Assembly (NCBI GenBank): GCA_027028665.1
Contig: JALVIU010000177.1
Coordinates: 1-13,152, forward strand
DNA: 13,152 nt
Direction of reading: 5' to 3'
Source of the DNA: Candidatus Atribacteria bacterium
GTDB taxonomy: Bacteria > Atribacterota > JALVIU01
The notes under the pieces are model-generated. The model did no database searches. It was not told the origin of the DNA and was given only the letters and a program-made list of their open reading frames with translations. Made by a program: the position numbers and the translations under genes. Within the stretch, counting starts at the first letter, position 1. Every line of letters starts with the position of its first letter. Below, piece by piece: positions 1 to 7,139 of the stretch.

Positions 1-645
1 AGGTTCTCCAAACCTCTTTAATGGAATCATCGAAAGAAAGGTCTCTTTTACCTTATCTGTAAGTTTTGAAGTCATATCAGTTACTATAAATCCTGGAGCA
101 ACAGCATTGACTAATATACCAGATGATGCAAATTCTTTTGCTAAAGACTTTGTTACACCTATAATTCCAGCCTTTGATGCAGCATAATTTGCCTGTCCTG
201 CATTCCCTATTATTCCTACTATGGAAGAGATATTTACAATCCTCCCCCATCTATTTTTTCTCATAAGTCGAAATGCCGCCTTACTACATAAAAATACACT
301 CTTTAAATTGATACGTATAACCTCATCCCAATCTTCTTCACTCATTCTCATAAGAAGATTATCTCTTGTGATGCCTGCATTGTTTATGAGAATATCAAGT
401 CTTCCAAGCTCCTCTGTAATCTTAGAAAATACCTTATCCACATCTTCCTTTCTTGAAACATCTGCCTTTATACCTATAGCCTCTCCACCATTTTCTCTTA
501 TCTTATTTACTACTTCACTTATTCTTTCTTCACTTGTTGCACCATTTACAACAACTATCATGCCAGAAGATGCAAGCCTTAAGGCAATGGCCTTACCTAT
601 CCCCCGTGTAGAACCTGTAATAAGGGCTACCTTTTTCTCAGTCAT
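1..645 (-). CDS. fabG: 3-oxoacyl-[ACP] reductase FabG (partial, 3' end outside window)
   Basis: NADPH-dependent reduction of 3-oxoacyl-ACP to 3-hydroxyacyl-ACP, the first reductive step of each cytosolic fatty acid elongation cycle. The frame is open from an ATG at 645 to the window edge, giving 215 residues of an expected ~245. It is a short-chain dehydrogenase/reductase: cofactor motif TGSTRGIG at residues 10-17, NNAG at 88-91, catalytic Ser141, Tyr154 and Lys158 (YAASK), and the PGF segment near 184-186. Spacing of Ser and Tyr (13 residues) matches E. coli FabG. The ATG lies inside the end of fabD (8-base overlap) with an AAAGGAG-type site about 13 bases upstream, so translation is probably coupled to fabD. 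FabG rather than another SDR is supported by its place in the fab cluster. The missing C-terminus is due only to the window boundary. Confidence 0.95.
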   Translation of the reverse strand, partial: MTEKKVALITGSTRGIGKAIALRLASSGMIVVVNGATSEERISEVVNKIRENGGEAIGIKADVSRKEDVDKVFSKITEELGRLDILINNAGITRDNLLMRMSEEDWDEVIRINLKSVFLCSKAAFRLMRKNRWGRIVNISSIVGIIGNAGQANYAASKAGIIGVTKSLAKEFASSGILVNAVAPGFIVTDMTSKLTDKVKETFLSMIPLKRFGEP

Positions 646-1573
646 TTTTTGAAAGTATCTCCTTTGCCTTATTATATAATTCTACTTTACCTACATCCAT
701 CACCTTAATATTTCTATCTATATCTCTCATAAGCCCCCTCAATACCTTTCCAGGACCCACTTCAAGGGCCATACTGACTTTACCAGAAAGTACTTTCATA
801 GCATCTACCCAGAGTACCGGGTTGTCAATCTGTTTTATAAGCGCATTCAGGATATCTTCCTTTTTCGTAAGGGGTCTTGCATTATAATTTGCAATCACAG
901 GGATCCTGGCATCATGAAGCTCTACCTTTTCGATCTCTTTCTTCATTTTCTCTCCTACATCTTTCATAAGAGAAGAGTGGAATGGAGCACTTACACTCAA
1001 TGGTACAATTCTCTTCGCACCTGCTTTTTTTGCCAATTCCCCTGCCTTTTCAAGGGCCTTCACTTCTCCACTTATCACTATCTGTTTCTCTGAATTAAAA
1101 TTTGCAGGTTCCACCACACCAAATTTTCTTGCTTCATTACATATTTCTTCTACCTTCTCCCTGGAAAGTCCTACTATTGCATACATAGAACCAAGACCCA
1201 GAGGAGAGGCCTCCTGCATAAACTCTCCCCTTTTTCTTACAAGATATACTGCATCCTTAAAATCTAATACTCCTGCTGAAACAAGGGCGGAATATTCACC
1301 TAAGCTATGTCCTGCAACAATATCAGGATATATTCCGTCATTATTCAGCATTTTATTCAATGCAACACTCATTGTCAAGATAGCAGGCTGAGTATTATAA
1401 GTTTTTCTTAGCTCTTCTTCAGGTCCCTCAAAACAGAGCTTTGATATGGAAACCCCTAATACCTCATCTGCTTCGTCAAAGGTCTCTCTGAAGATCTCAA
1501 ATTTCTCATAGAAATCTTTTCCCATACCTACATATTGAGAACCTTGACCAGGAAACAAAAATGCAATACCCAT
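638..1573 (-). CDS. fabD: Malonyl-CoA:ACP transacylase FabD
   Basis: Transfers the malonyl group from CoA to acyl carrier protein, supplying the two-carbon donor for fatty acid elongation. The 311-residue length is normal for the family. Visible motifs are GQGSQ at residues 9-13 (oxyanion hole Gln10), the nucleophile elbow GHSLGE with Ser90, Arg115 at the position that binds the malonyl carboxylate, and catalytic His199 in APFHS. The ATG at 1573 follows the fabK stop by one base, and its AGGAGG ribosome site lies within the last codons of fabK. The 3' end overlaps fabG by 8 bases. These junctions place it firmly inside the fapR-fab operon. Confidence 0.97.
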   Translation of the reverse strand: MGIAFLFPGQGSQYVGMGKDFYEKFEIFRETFDEADEVLGVSISKLCFEGPEEELRKTYNTQPAILTMSVALNKMLNNDGIYPDIVAGHSLGEYSALVSAGVLDFKDAVYLVRKRGEFMQEASPLGLGSMYAIVGLSREKVEEICNEARKFGVVEPANFNSEKQIVISGEVKALEKAGELAKKAGAKRIVPLSVSAPFHSSLMKDVGEKMKKEIEKVELHDARIPVIANYNARPLTKKEDILNALIKQIDNPVLWVDAMKVLSGKVSMALEVGPGKVLRGLMRDIDRNIKVMDVGKVELYNKAKEILSKND

Positions 1574-1574
1574 T

Positions 1575-2525
1575 CTACCCTCCTAAGTATTTTTTACTCA
1601 GGGACAAAATAAGCTCTTCTGCCTCTTTTACTATATCTTCAATAATGGTCCTTACAGGTTTTATATCCTTTATAAGTCCTGAGATCTGTCCTGCCATAAC
1701 AGAACCCATATCAACATCACCTTCTACTACCGCCCTTCTCAGTGCACCTGTGCCAAGTTTTTCAAGCTCTTCTGGTGATGCACCTTGTGCCTCAAGTTTT
1801 ATAAACTCTCGCGCAAGCTTATTCTTTATCACCCTTACTGGATGCCCTGTAGATCTTCCCGTCTCTACTGTTGAACGGTCTGTAGCCTTGACGATTGCAT
1901 TTTTATAACGCTCATGCACCTCTGCCTCAGAGGATGCAACAAACCTTGTTCCCATCTGTATACCCTTTGCACCAAGTGCCAATGCTGCAACCATACCTCT
2001 TCCATCTGCAATACCTCCTGCTGCAACTACAGGAATACTTACAGCATCCACTATTTGGGGAATGAGTGCCATAGTAGTAATTGTACCTATATGTCCACCT
2101 GATTCAAGGCCTTCCGCCACCAATGCATCTGCCCCTTCTCTCTCCAGTCTCTTTGCCAGTGCTACAGATGCAACCACAGGGATCACTTTTATGCCGTATC
2201 TTTTTAGCTCTCTCATAAAAGGTCCAGGGTTTCCTGCACCCGTCGTAACCACAGGAACCTTCTCTTCTATCACTACATCCTTTACCTGTTGGGCAAAAGG
2301 AGAAAGCAACATAATATTTACCCCAAAGGGCTTATCTGTAATCTCTCTAACCTTTTTTATCTCTTCTCTTAGTGCATCAGGTGGCATATTACCTGCACCT
2401 ATTATACCAAGACCTCCTGCTTCGGATACTGCACCTGCCAATTTACCCGTTCCTGCCCATGCCATACCACCCTGAAATATAGGATACTCTATTCCTAAAA
2501 GATCACATAGCTCTGTTTTTATCAT
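1575..2525 (-). CDS. fabK: Enoyl-[ACP] reductase II FabK (FMN-dependent)
   Basis: Reduces trans-2-enoyl-ACP to acyl-ACP, the last step of each elongation cycle, using FMN and NAD(P)H. At 316 residues it matches the FabK family (TIM-barrel, related to nitronate monooxygenase). Visible signatures are FQGGMAW at 17-23, AGGLGIIG at 36-43, VTTGAGNPG at 93-101, EGLESGGHIG at 138-147 with His145 in the position of the catalytic histidine of Streptococcus FabK, and the flavin phosphate-binding segments AAGGIADGRG and GAKGIQMGTRF. Nitronate monooxygenase is the main alternative, but the ESGGH motif and the position between fabH and fabD favour FabK. FabK-type enzymes replace the unrelated FabI and are known to be insensitive to triclosan. 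The ATG at 2525 is 7 bases after the fabH stop, with an AAGGAG site formed by the final fabH codons. Confidence 0.95.
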   Translation of the reverse strand: MIKTELCDLLGIEYPIFQGGMAWAGTGKLAGAVSEAGGLGIIGAGNMPPDALREEIKKVREITDKPFGVNIMLLSPFAQQVKDVVIEEKVPVVTTGAGNPGPFMRELKRYGIKVIPVVASVALAKRLEREGADALVAEGLESGGHIGTITTMALIPQIVDAVSIPVVAAGGIADGRGMVAALALGAKGIQMGTRFVASSEAEVHERYKNAIVKATDRSTVETGRSTGHPVRVIKNKLAREFIKLEAQGASPEELEKLGTGALRRAVVEGDVDMGSVMAGQISGLIKDIKPVRTIIEDIVKEAEELILSLSKKYLGG

Positions 2526-2532
2526 GGCTCAC

Positions 2533-3534
2533 CTACTCCTTTATCCATCTTAAGGCTATTGCGGCCCACGTAAGACCTGCTCCAAATGAAACAAGTACTA
2601 TATTATCACCCTTAGAGATTTTATTTTCTTTTACTGCCTCATCTAAAGCAATGGCCACAGATGCAGATGAGGTATTTCCATATTTATCCAGATTTACAAA
2701 TACCTTCTCTTTTGGCAAACCCAATCTCTTTCTCGCAGAATCTATAATTCTTATGTTTGCTTGATGAGGAATGAAATAATCAATATCCTCTTTACTAAGG
2801 CCTGCCTTCTCTATAACTCTTAAAGATGCCTCTCCCATAATTCTTACTGCAAACTTATATACCTCATTTCCTGCCATATAGATAGAGTGTTTCTTTTGCC
2901 TTACTGTATCCAAAGATGCAGGGGTTCTTGAACCACCTGCCTCCATCTTTAGAAGCTCCCCTCCATCACCTCGAGATCCAAGTTCACATGAAAGGATTCC
3001 TGGTTCATCAACGGGCGCGAGGACTGCTGCTCCTGCCCCATCCCCAAAAAGTACTGCTGTATTTCTGTCATCCCAGTTTATAATTCTGGAAAGTGTTTCT
3101 GCTCCCACAACTAACACCTTATCATAAAGCCCTGTTGCGACAAATTGCCACCCCACAGATAACCCATATACAAACCCACTACATCCTGCCTCCAGATCAA
3201 ATGCCCCGGCCTTTTTTGCACCAAGTCTATCCTGGATAAGACATGCAGTGGCAGGAAATGCCATATCTGGAGTTACAGATGCTACTATTATAAGGTCTAA
3301 TTCCTCTGGCTTTACACCTGCATCCTCTAAGGCCTTAAGTGCTGCCTCATATGACATATCAGATGTTGACTCATCTTCCCGTGCAATCCTTCTCTCCTTT
3401 ATACCTGTTCTAGTAGTAATCCATTCATCACTTGTATCCATCATGTTTTCTAAATCTTTATTGGTAAGTATTTTTTCAGGCACATATGAACCCGTACCTA
3501 TTATCCCTACATTTCTAACTATCTTTTCACTCAT
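2533..3534 (-). CDS. fabH: 3-oxoacyl-[ACP] synthase III FabH
   Basis: Starts fatty acid synthesis by condensing an acyl-CoA primer (usually acetyl-CoA or a branched acyl-CoA) with malonyl-ACP. The 333-residue thiolase-fold protein has the complete catalytic triad: Cys118 in the DLEAGCSG context, His257 in IPHQAN and Asn287 in YGNTSSAS. The N-terminal [11 protein letters not shown] and the DEWI-RTGI segment (36-45) are typical. Whether it prefers straight or branched primers cannot be told from the sequence by eye. The ATG at 3534 overlaps the plsX stop by 8 bases, and AAAGGAG lies about 10 bases upstream. It leads directly into fabK in the same transcription unit. Confidence 0.97.
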   Translation of the reverse strand: MSEKIVRNVGIIGTGSYVPEKILTNKDLENMMDTSDEWITTRTGIKERRIAREDESTSDMSYEAALKALEDAGVKPEELDLIIVASVTPDMAFPATACLIQDRLGAKKAGAFDLEAGCSGFVYGLSVGWQFVATGLYDKVLVVGAETLSRIINWDDRNTAVLFGDGAGAAVLAPVDEPGILSCELGSRGDGGELLKMEAGGSRTPASLDTVRQKKHSIYMAGNEVYKFAVRIMGEASLRVIEKAGLSKEDIDYFIPHQANIRIIDSARKRLGLPKEKVFVNLDKYGNTSSASVAIALDEAVKENKISKGDNIVLVSFGAGLTWAAIALRWIKE

Positions 3535-4546
3535 CTCTACTATCTCCTTTAAACTTAATAATTTCTTCTTCTATCCTTTCTATACCCTTATTTTGAACAA
3601 ATTCCTTTGCAACTCTGATAGCATTCTTTATAGCACGTGCCTTAGATCTTCCATGAGATATAATACATGTCTTCTTTATGCCGAGTAATGGTGCCCCTCC
3701 ATATTCTGCATAGTCTAATGTTTTTCTCAATCTATTTAATAAAGGTATAAGAAAAATAAGGCCAATAAAATTTAAAGGATTCCTCCTCCATTCCTTTTTT
3801 AATAACAGATACAGATTCTTCACCACACCTTCACCAAATTTTAGCAGTACATTTCCCACAAATCCATCACACACAACGACATTTGCACGCCCTGTAAGCA
3901 CATCATTTCCCTCTATATTTCCTATAAAATTCAAGTTAGAATTCTTAAGAACCTCGTGAGATTCGAGTATGAGTCTATTGCCTTTGGTCTCCTCTTCTCC
4001 ATTACTCAAAAGTCCTACTGTAGGTCTCTCTATACCAAAGATAGATTTCAAATAAATACTGCCCATAATGGCAAATTCCAATATATTCCTTGGTTTTGAA
4101 TCTACATTTGCACCTACATCTATTAAAAGATTTATACCACCAAAAGAAGGCATCAATATAGCAAGAGCCGGCCTATGTATGCCCCTTATCCTTCCTATTC
4201 GCAAAAGAGCACCTGCCATTATAGCTCCACTGTTACCTGCAGATACAAATGCATCTGCTTCTCCTTTCTTTACCAAATCAAGTCCCACCATCAAAGAAGA
4301 CTTCACCCTTTTAATAGCAATAGAAGGACTTTCATGCATATCAACAATATCTTCTGTATCCACTATTTTTACCCTATCAGAAAACTCTCTAAACAGCTTA
4401 TTATAACTCTTAAGAAGTTCACTTTTTCTACCTGTAACTATTATATTTGTTCCATCTGATGGATTTTCTTTTAAGAACTTATATATACCTTTTAATACTT
4501 CATGGGGTGCATAATCCCCACCATGACCATCTACTACTATATTCAT
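3527..4546 (-). CDS. plsX: Phosphate acyltransferase PlsX
   Basis: Converts acyl-ACP and phosphate to acyl-phosphate, the donor used by PlsY to acylate glycerol-3-phosphate, so it links fatty acid synthesis to membrane phospholipid. The 339-residue length is normal. Family hallmarks are the N-terminal [10 protein letters not shown] block (residues 5-14), [16 protein letters not shown] near 99-114, [20 protein letters not shown] and [11 protein letters not shown]. The first block usually reads D-A-M-G-G-D or similar; the His in place of Met here is uncommon in my experience. The ATG at 4546 is 14 bases after the fapR stop, with an AAAGAGG ribosome site overlapping that stop codon. The fapR-plsX pairing is a standard Firmicute arrangement and plsX is a usual FapR target. 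Confidence 0.96.
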   Translation of the reverse strand: MNIVVDGHGGDYAPHEVLKGIYKFLKENPSDGTNIIVTGRKSELLKSYNKLFREFSDRVKIVDTEDIVDMHESPSIAIKRVKSSLMVGLDLVKKGEADAFVSAGNSGAIMAGALLRIGRIRGIHRPALAILMPSFGGINLLIDVGANVDSKPRNILEFAIMGSIYLKSIFGIERPTVGLLSNGEEETKGNRLILESHEVLKNSNLNFIGNIEGNDVLTGRANVVVCDGFVGNVLLKFGEGVVKNLYLLLKKEWRRNPLNFIGLIFLIPLLNRLRKTLDYAEYGGAPLLGIKKTCIISHGRSKARAIKNAIRVAKEFVQNKGIERIEEEIIKFKGDSRDE

Positions 4547-4560
4547 AGTTTATTACCTCT

Positions 4561-5115
4561 TTATACTTTCAAGGATGCGATAATAAATTTACCCACAAAC
4601 ACCTCTTCACTATTTACCTTTGTTACAACCTTTACAAGATACTTATTATTTTTACTCCTTGCAAGCCTCGCTCTGGCAACGAGTTTATCTCCTATATGCA
4701 CTTTTTTTCTGTATCTTACCCTTGCAATACCTGTAAGAGCAATGGGAGCATCTATAAGCGCAAGGGCCAAAGAATTTGCCTGTGCAAAAATATACTGTGC
4801 CTGTATTATATCACTTTTTTCAAAACTCATATACGGTTTTGTCTCAAGAACAGAAATGCCATCTTGACCTAAATTCAAATCTATAAGTTCCCCTATAATA
4901 TCCTTCATAGAGATACTCTTAAGATTTTCCTCTTTTTCTCGAGCAATACTCTTAAGTCTCTCTCTTTGATCAGGAATACCCAACTTATTTCGATATAATC
5001 TAATAGTGGATATACTTACCCCAAGATATTTAGCAAGTTCTTCATCTGTCAAAAAGGGCTTTTCTTGGATAAGTTCTTTTAGTCTTTCTTCTTTTTCTTG
5101 CACAGAAAGGGTCAT
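4561..5115 (-). CDS. fapR: Fatty acid and phospholipid biosynthesis repressor FapR
   Basis: Transcription factor that in Bacillus represses fab and pls genes and is released by malonyl-CoA. Its 184 residues follow the family layout: a winged-type helix-turn-helix at about 12-46 (TDEELAKYLGVSISTIRLYR), a linker helix with RERLKSIA, and a hotdog-fold effector domain from about 70, with the hallmark FAQANSLALALID at 110-122. Aligned by eye to B. subtilis FapR, Phe98 and Asn114 are kept, but the position of effector-binding Arg106 is Gln105 and the neighbouring Gly107 is Ala106. Ligand response may therefore differ. The ATG at 5115 is 15 bases from the nearest AGGAGG (5131-5136), a long spacing, but an in-frame TAG excludes an earlier start. 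It heads the plsX-fab genes and has a candidate operator just upstream. Confidence 0.93.
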   Translation of the reverse strand: MTLSVQEKEERLKELIQEKPFLTDEELAKYLGVSISTIRLYRNKLGIPDQRERLKSIAREKEENLKSISMKDIIGELIDLNLGQDGISVLETKPYMSFEKSDIIQAQYIFAQANSLALALIDAPIALTGIARVRYRKKVHIGDKLVARARLARSKNNKYLVKVVTKVNSEEVFVGKFIIASLKV

Positions 5116-5130
5116 GAGTTTATAATACTA

Positions 5131-5165
5131 CCTCCTATTATAACCTGGTAACAATTTTTAATTAA
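5131..5165 (-). promoter_or_regulatory. Candidate FapR operator overlapping a TATAAT box
   Basis: The 17-base palindrome TTGTTACCAGGTTATAA (minus strand, 5154 to 5138) pairs at 6 of 8 positions around its centre. Read on the plus strand it extends to a 19-base match in which about 14 positions agree with the B. subtilis FapR site as I recall it (TTAGTACCTRRTCTTAATT). It overlaps a perfect TATAAT (5142 to 5137), a typical place for a repressor site. The matching -35 at 5165-5160 (TTAATT) is poor. A start site seven bases downstream would fall at the end of the AGGAGG, so the promoter's exact role is uncertain. The operator call rests on the palindrome, its similarity and its location before fapR. 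Confidence 0.5.
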
Positions 5166-5193
5166 AAAAAGAGAAGTACCTACTACTCCTCTT
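5164..5193 (-). terminator. Intrinsic terminator overlapping the rpmF stop codon
   Basis: On the minus strand AAGAGGAGTA (5193-5184) pairs with TACTTCTCTT (5178-5169) as a 10-base-pair stem with one G-U pair and a 5-base loop, and the T-run continues to 5164 (seven T in a row counting the stem end). The TAG stop of rpmF (5185-5183) lies at the top of the stem. The stem is AT-rich, so termination may be partial. It would separate pta-ackA-DUF177-rpmF from fapR and the fab genes. Confidence 0.65.
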
Positions 5194-5374
5194 CTTTTTC
5201 CTCAAATACTAAAACTTGCCTTCCCTCATAGTATCCACATTCTGGACATACCCTATGAGGAAGAATCATAGCATGACAATTAGGACACTCTACAAGCTGA
5301 ATTACTCTTGCCTTCCAATGGGTTCTTCTCTTATCTCTTCTTGCTTTGGATGTTTTCCTTTTTGGTGTTGTCAA
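5183..5374 (-). CDS. rpmF: 50S ribosomal protein L32 (bL32), TTG start
   Basis: Small basic protein of the large ribosomal subunit. The N-terminal TPKRKTSKARRDKRR block and the zinc-ribbon cysteines (CPNC and CPEC in the second half, with LPHRVCPECGYY) are diagnostic for the zinc-binding form of L32. A longer GTG start at 5383 is possible, but that GTG is itself part of the ribosome site GGGAGGTG (5388-5381). The TTG at 5374-5372 lies six bases after the site and gives an N-terminus MTTPKRKTSK that fits the family (63 residues), so I chose it. The gene overlaps the end of the DUF177 gene by 44 bases. The C-terminal tail of glutamates (residues after VLVF) is an ordinary variable end. DUF177-rpmF is a very widespread pair. 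Confidence 0.93.
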   Translation of the reverse strand: MTTPKRKTSKARRDKRRTHWKARVIQLVECPNCHAMILPHRVCPECGYYEGRQVLVFEEKEEE

Positions 5375-5909
5375 CCTTGCCACCTCCCAAATAATATGAT
5401 AACACCTTAAATGGTGATTCTTTAATATCTTCTATCTTACAATTACAAGTTTCAATATTTAAATTTGTCCCACAAATAGGACAAAGCCCTTTACAATCTT
5501 CTTTACAAAGGGGCTTCATCGGGACATTCACAATTATACTCTCAATTACAAATTTGTCAAGGTCTATTTCCCCATTTTTATAATAAAATATATCCAGGTC
5601 TCTTTTTGTAAGCTCTATTTCCTTCTCATTGTAGTAGTCTCTCTTAAACTTGAAAATACCCCTTACCCATAAGGAAAAATTCTTTTCAAATTCCTCAAGA
5701 CATCTACTACAGATAAGTTTTAATGTATAAGTTAATTTGCCTATTATAACTACATTATAAGAGCTCCTGTCAAAAAATATCCTAAATTTCACAAAAACAG
5801 GTGAAGATAAGGTGTATTCCTTATCCTCACCTAAAGTTAAATTTTCTCTATATTCCAATAAAAAACTATCTTCTTCTCTTTTTTTAAGTTCCTTTAAAGA
5901 AATCTTCAC
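5331..5909 (-). CDS. DUF177 / YceD-like protein, probable rRNA-linked zinc protein
   Basis: Member of the DUF177 (YceD) family, almost always encoded just upstream of rpmF and linked in plants and E. coli to 23S rRNA accumulation; the biochemical role is unsettled. The 192-residue protein has the family's two cysteine pairs: CSRC at 67-70, followed by an acidic stretch, and CPICGTNLN at 143-151 with further cysteines at 135, 139, 155 and 157, suggesting a metal site. The start is a GTG at 5909 overlapping the ackA stop in a GTGA quartet, so the two are probably translationally coupled. The C-terminus extends some 15 residues into rpmF in another frame (after YYLGGGK) with a lysine-rich tail, longer than I expect for the family. 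Family assignment is firm; function is not. Confidence 0.87.
   Translation of the reverse strand: MKISLKELKKREEDSFLLEYRENLTLGEDKEYTLSSPVFVKFRIFFDRSSYNVVIIGKLTYTLKLICSRCLEEFEKNFSLWVRGIFKFKRDYYNEKEIELTKRDLDIFYYKNGEIDLDKFVIESIIVNVPMKPLCKEDCKGLCPICGTNLNIETCNCKIEDIKESPFKVLSYYLGGGKVDNTKKENIQSKKR
5380..5388 (-). promoter_or_regulatory. Ribosome binding site that decides the rpmF start
   Basis: GGGAGGTGG on the minus strand is a near-perfect anti-16S match. It overlaps the GTG at 5383-5381, leaving no spacing for that codon, but sits six bases before the TTG at 5374-5372. This supports the TTG as the true start of L32. Confidence 0.7.
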
Positions 5910-7114
5910 TTATCCAACCTATCCACGATCTCCTTGGTATCTCTCGCTATCATAAGCTCTTCATTGGTAGGAACAAGGAGTACCTTTACCCGGGAAGAGG
6001 GTTTGGACAAAATGGCCTCTTCTGCCCTTACTCTATTATTAACATCATCGTTAAATTCTATTCCTAAAAATTCAAGCCCATGACATACATCTCTTCTTAT
6101 AAGTTCATCATTTTCTCCAATGCCTGCAGTAAATACGAGTGCATCAAGTCCCCCCATAATTGCTGCATATGCACCAATATATTTTTTTGCCCTGTGTACA
6201 AATACCTCTATTGCAATCCTTGCTCTACTGTTTCCTTTCGCCTTTTCCTTCTGAATATCCCTCATATCATTACTTATACCAGAAAGGCCCAGAAGGCCAC
6301 TCTTTTTATTTAAAATGTTATAGACTTCTTTAGAGGTAAGATTTTCTTTATCCATAAGATATGTCACAATTGCAGGGTCTATATCTCCGGAACGAGTACC
6401 CATAACCATACCTTCAAGAGGGGTAAAGCCCATAGTGGTTTCAATTGATTTACCATTTTTCACTGCTGCAAAAGAAACACCATTTCCCATATGTAATGTA
6501 ATGATCTTTAGCTCTTCTATCGATTTTCCTATAATCTCTGCTGCCCTCTGTGATACATATCTATGTGAGGTACCGTGAAATCCATATCTTCTTATCTTAT
6601 ATTTTTCATAATATTCATAAGGTAATGCATACATATAGGCATAATCTGGCAATGTTGCATGAAAGGCAGTGTCAAAAACACCTATGTGAGGAATATTTGG
6701 CATAAGCTCTTGGCATGCTTCAATTCCCCATATATTTGGAGGATTATGCAGTGGTGCAAGTTCAATATTTTCCCTTAATGCCACCATTACCTCATCGGTA
6801 ATAAGGACAGAACCTGAAAATTTCTCACCCCCATGTACTACTCTATGCCCCACAGCCTTGATCTCACTTAGATCCTTTATAACCCCATGCTCATCATCCA
6901 ATAATGCCTCTATAAGAAGTTTAATACCTACCTTATGATCAGGGATAGAAACTTCTTTAGTAATCTTTTCGCCGCCAATAGGTGTATGAGTAATCTTTGA
7001 GCCCTCTATTCCAATTCTTTCTACCAATCCCTTTGCAAGGAGAGTCTCATCTTTCATGTCAAAAACTTGATATTTAATAGAAGAACTCCCACTATTAATT
7101 ACAAGTACCTTCAC
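5906..7114 (-). CDS. ackA: Acetate kinase AckA
   Basis: Converts acetyl phosphate and ADP to acetate and ATP, the substrate-level phosphorylation step of acetate fermentation; reversible. The 402-residue protein carries every residue I can check against the Methanosarcina enzyme at the same numbers: Asn7 in NSGSSS, Arg91 in HRVVHGG, His123 in HNPPN, Asp148 in FDTAFH, His180 in GFHGTSH and Arg241 in MGTRSGD, plus FTAGIGEN near the C-terminus. The start is GTG at 7114, with AAGGAGG about six bases upstream in the 25-base gap after pta. The 3' end overlaps the DUF177 start by four bases. Pairing with pta confirms acetate rather than propionate or butyrate as the main substrate. Confidence 0.97.
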   Translation of the reverse strand: MKVLVINSGSSSIKYQVFDMKDETLLAKGLVERIGIEGSKITHTPIGGEKITKEVSIPDHKVGIKLLIEALLDDEHGVIKDLSEIKAVGHRVVHGGEKFSGSVLITDEVMVALRENIELAPLHNPPNIWGIEACQELMPNIPHIGVFDTAFHATLPDYAYMYALPYEYYEKYKIRRYGFHGTSHRYVSQRAAEIIGKSIEELKIITLHMGNGVSFAAVKNGKSIETTMGFTPLEGMVMGTRSGDIDPAIVTYLMDKENLTSKEVYNILNKKSGLLGLSGISNDMRDIQKEKAKGNSRARIAIEVFVHRAKKYIGAYAAIMGGLDALVFTAGIGENDELIRRDVCHGLEFLGIEFNDDVNNRVRAEEAILSKPSSRVKVLLVPTNEELMIARDTKEIVDRLDK

Positions 7115-7139
7115 TTTAATCCTCCTTATTTAAATTTAT

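Noticed and set aside
221-652. Plus-strand open frame opposite fabG and similar long frames opposite fabD, fabK, fabH, pta and cdd
   Set aside because: They lie fully antisense to well-supported genes, have no ribosome sites or recognisable motifs, and show composition expected from complementing coding DNA.
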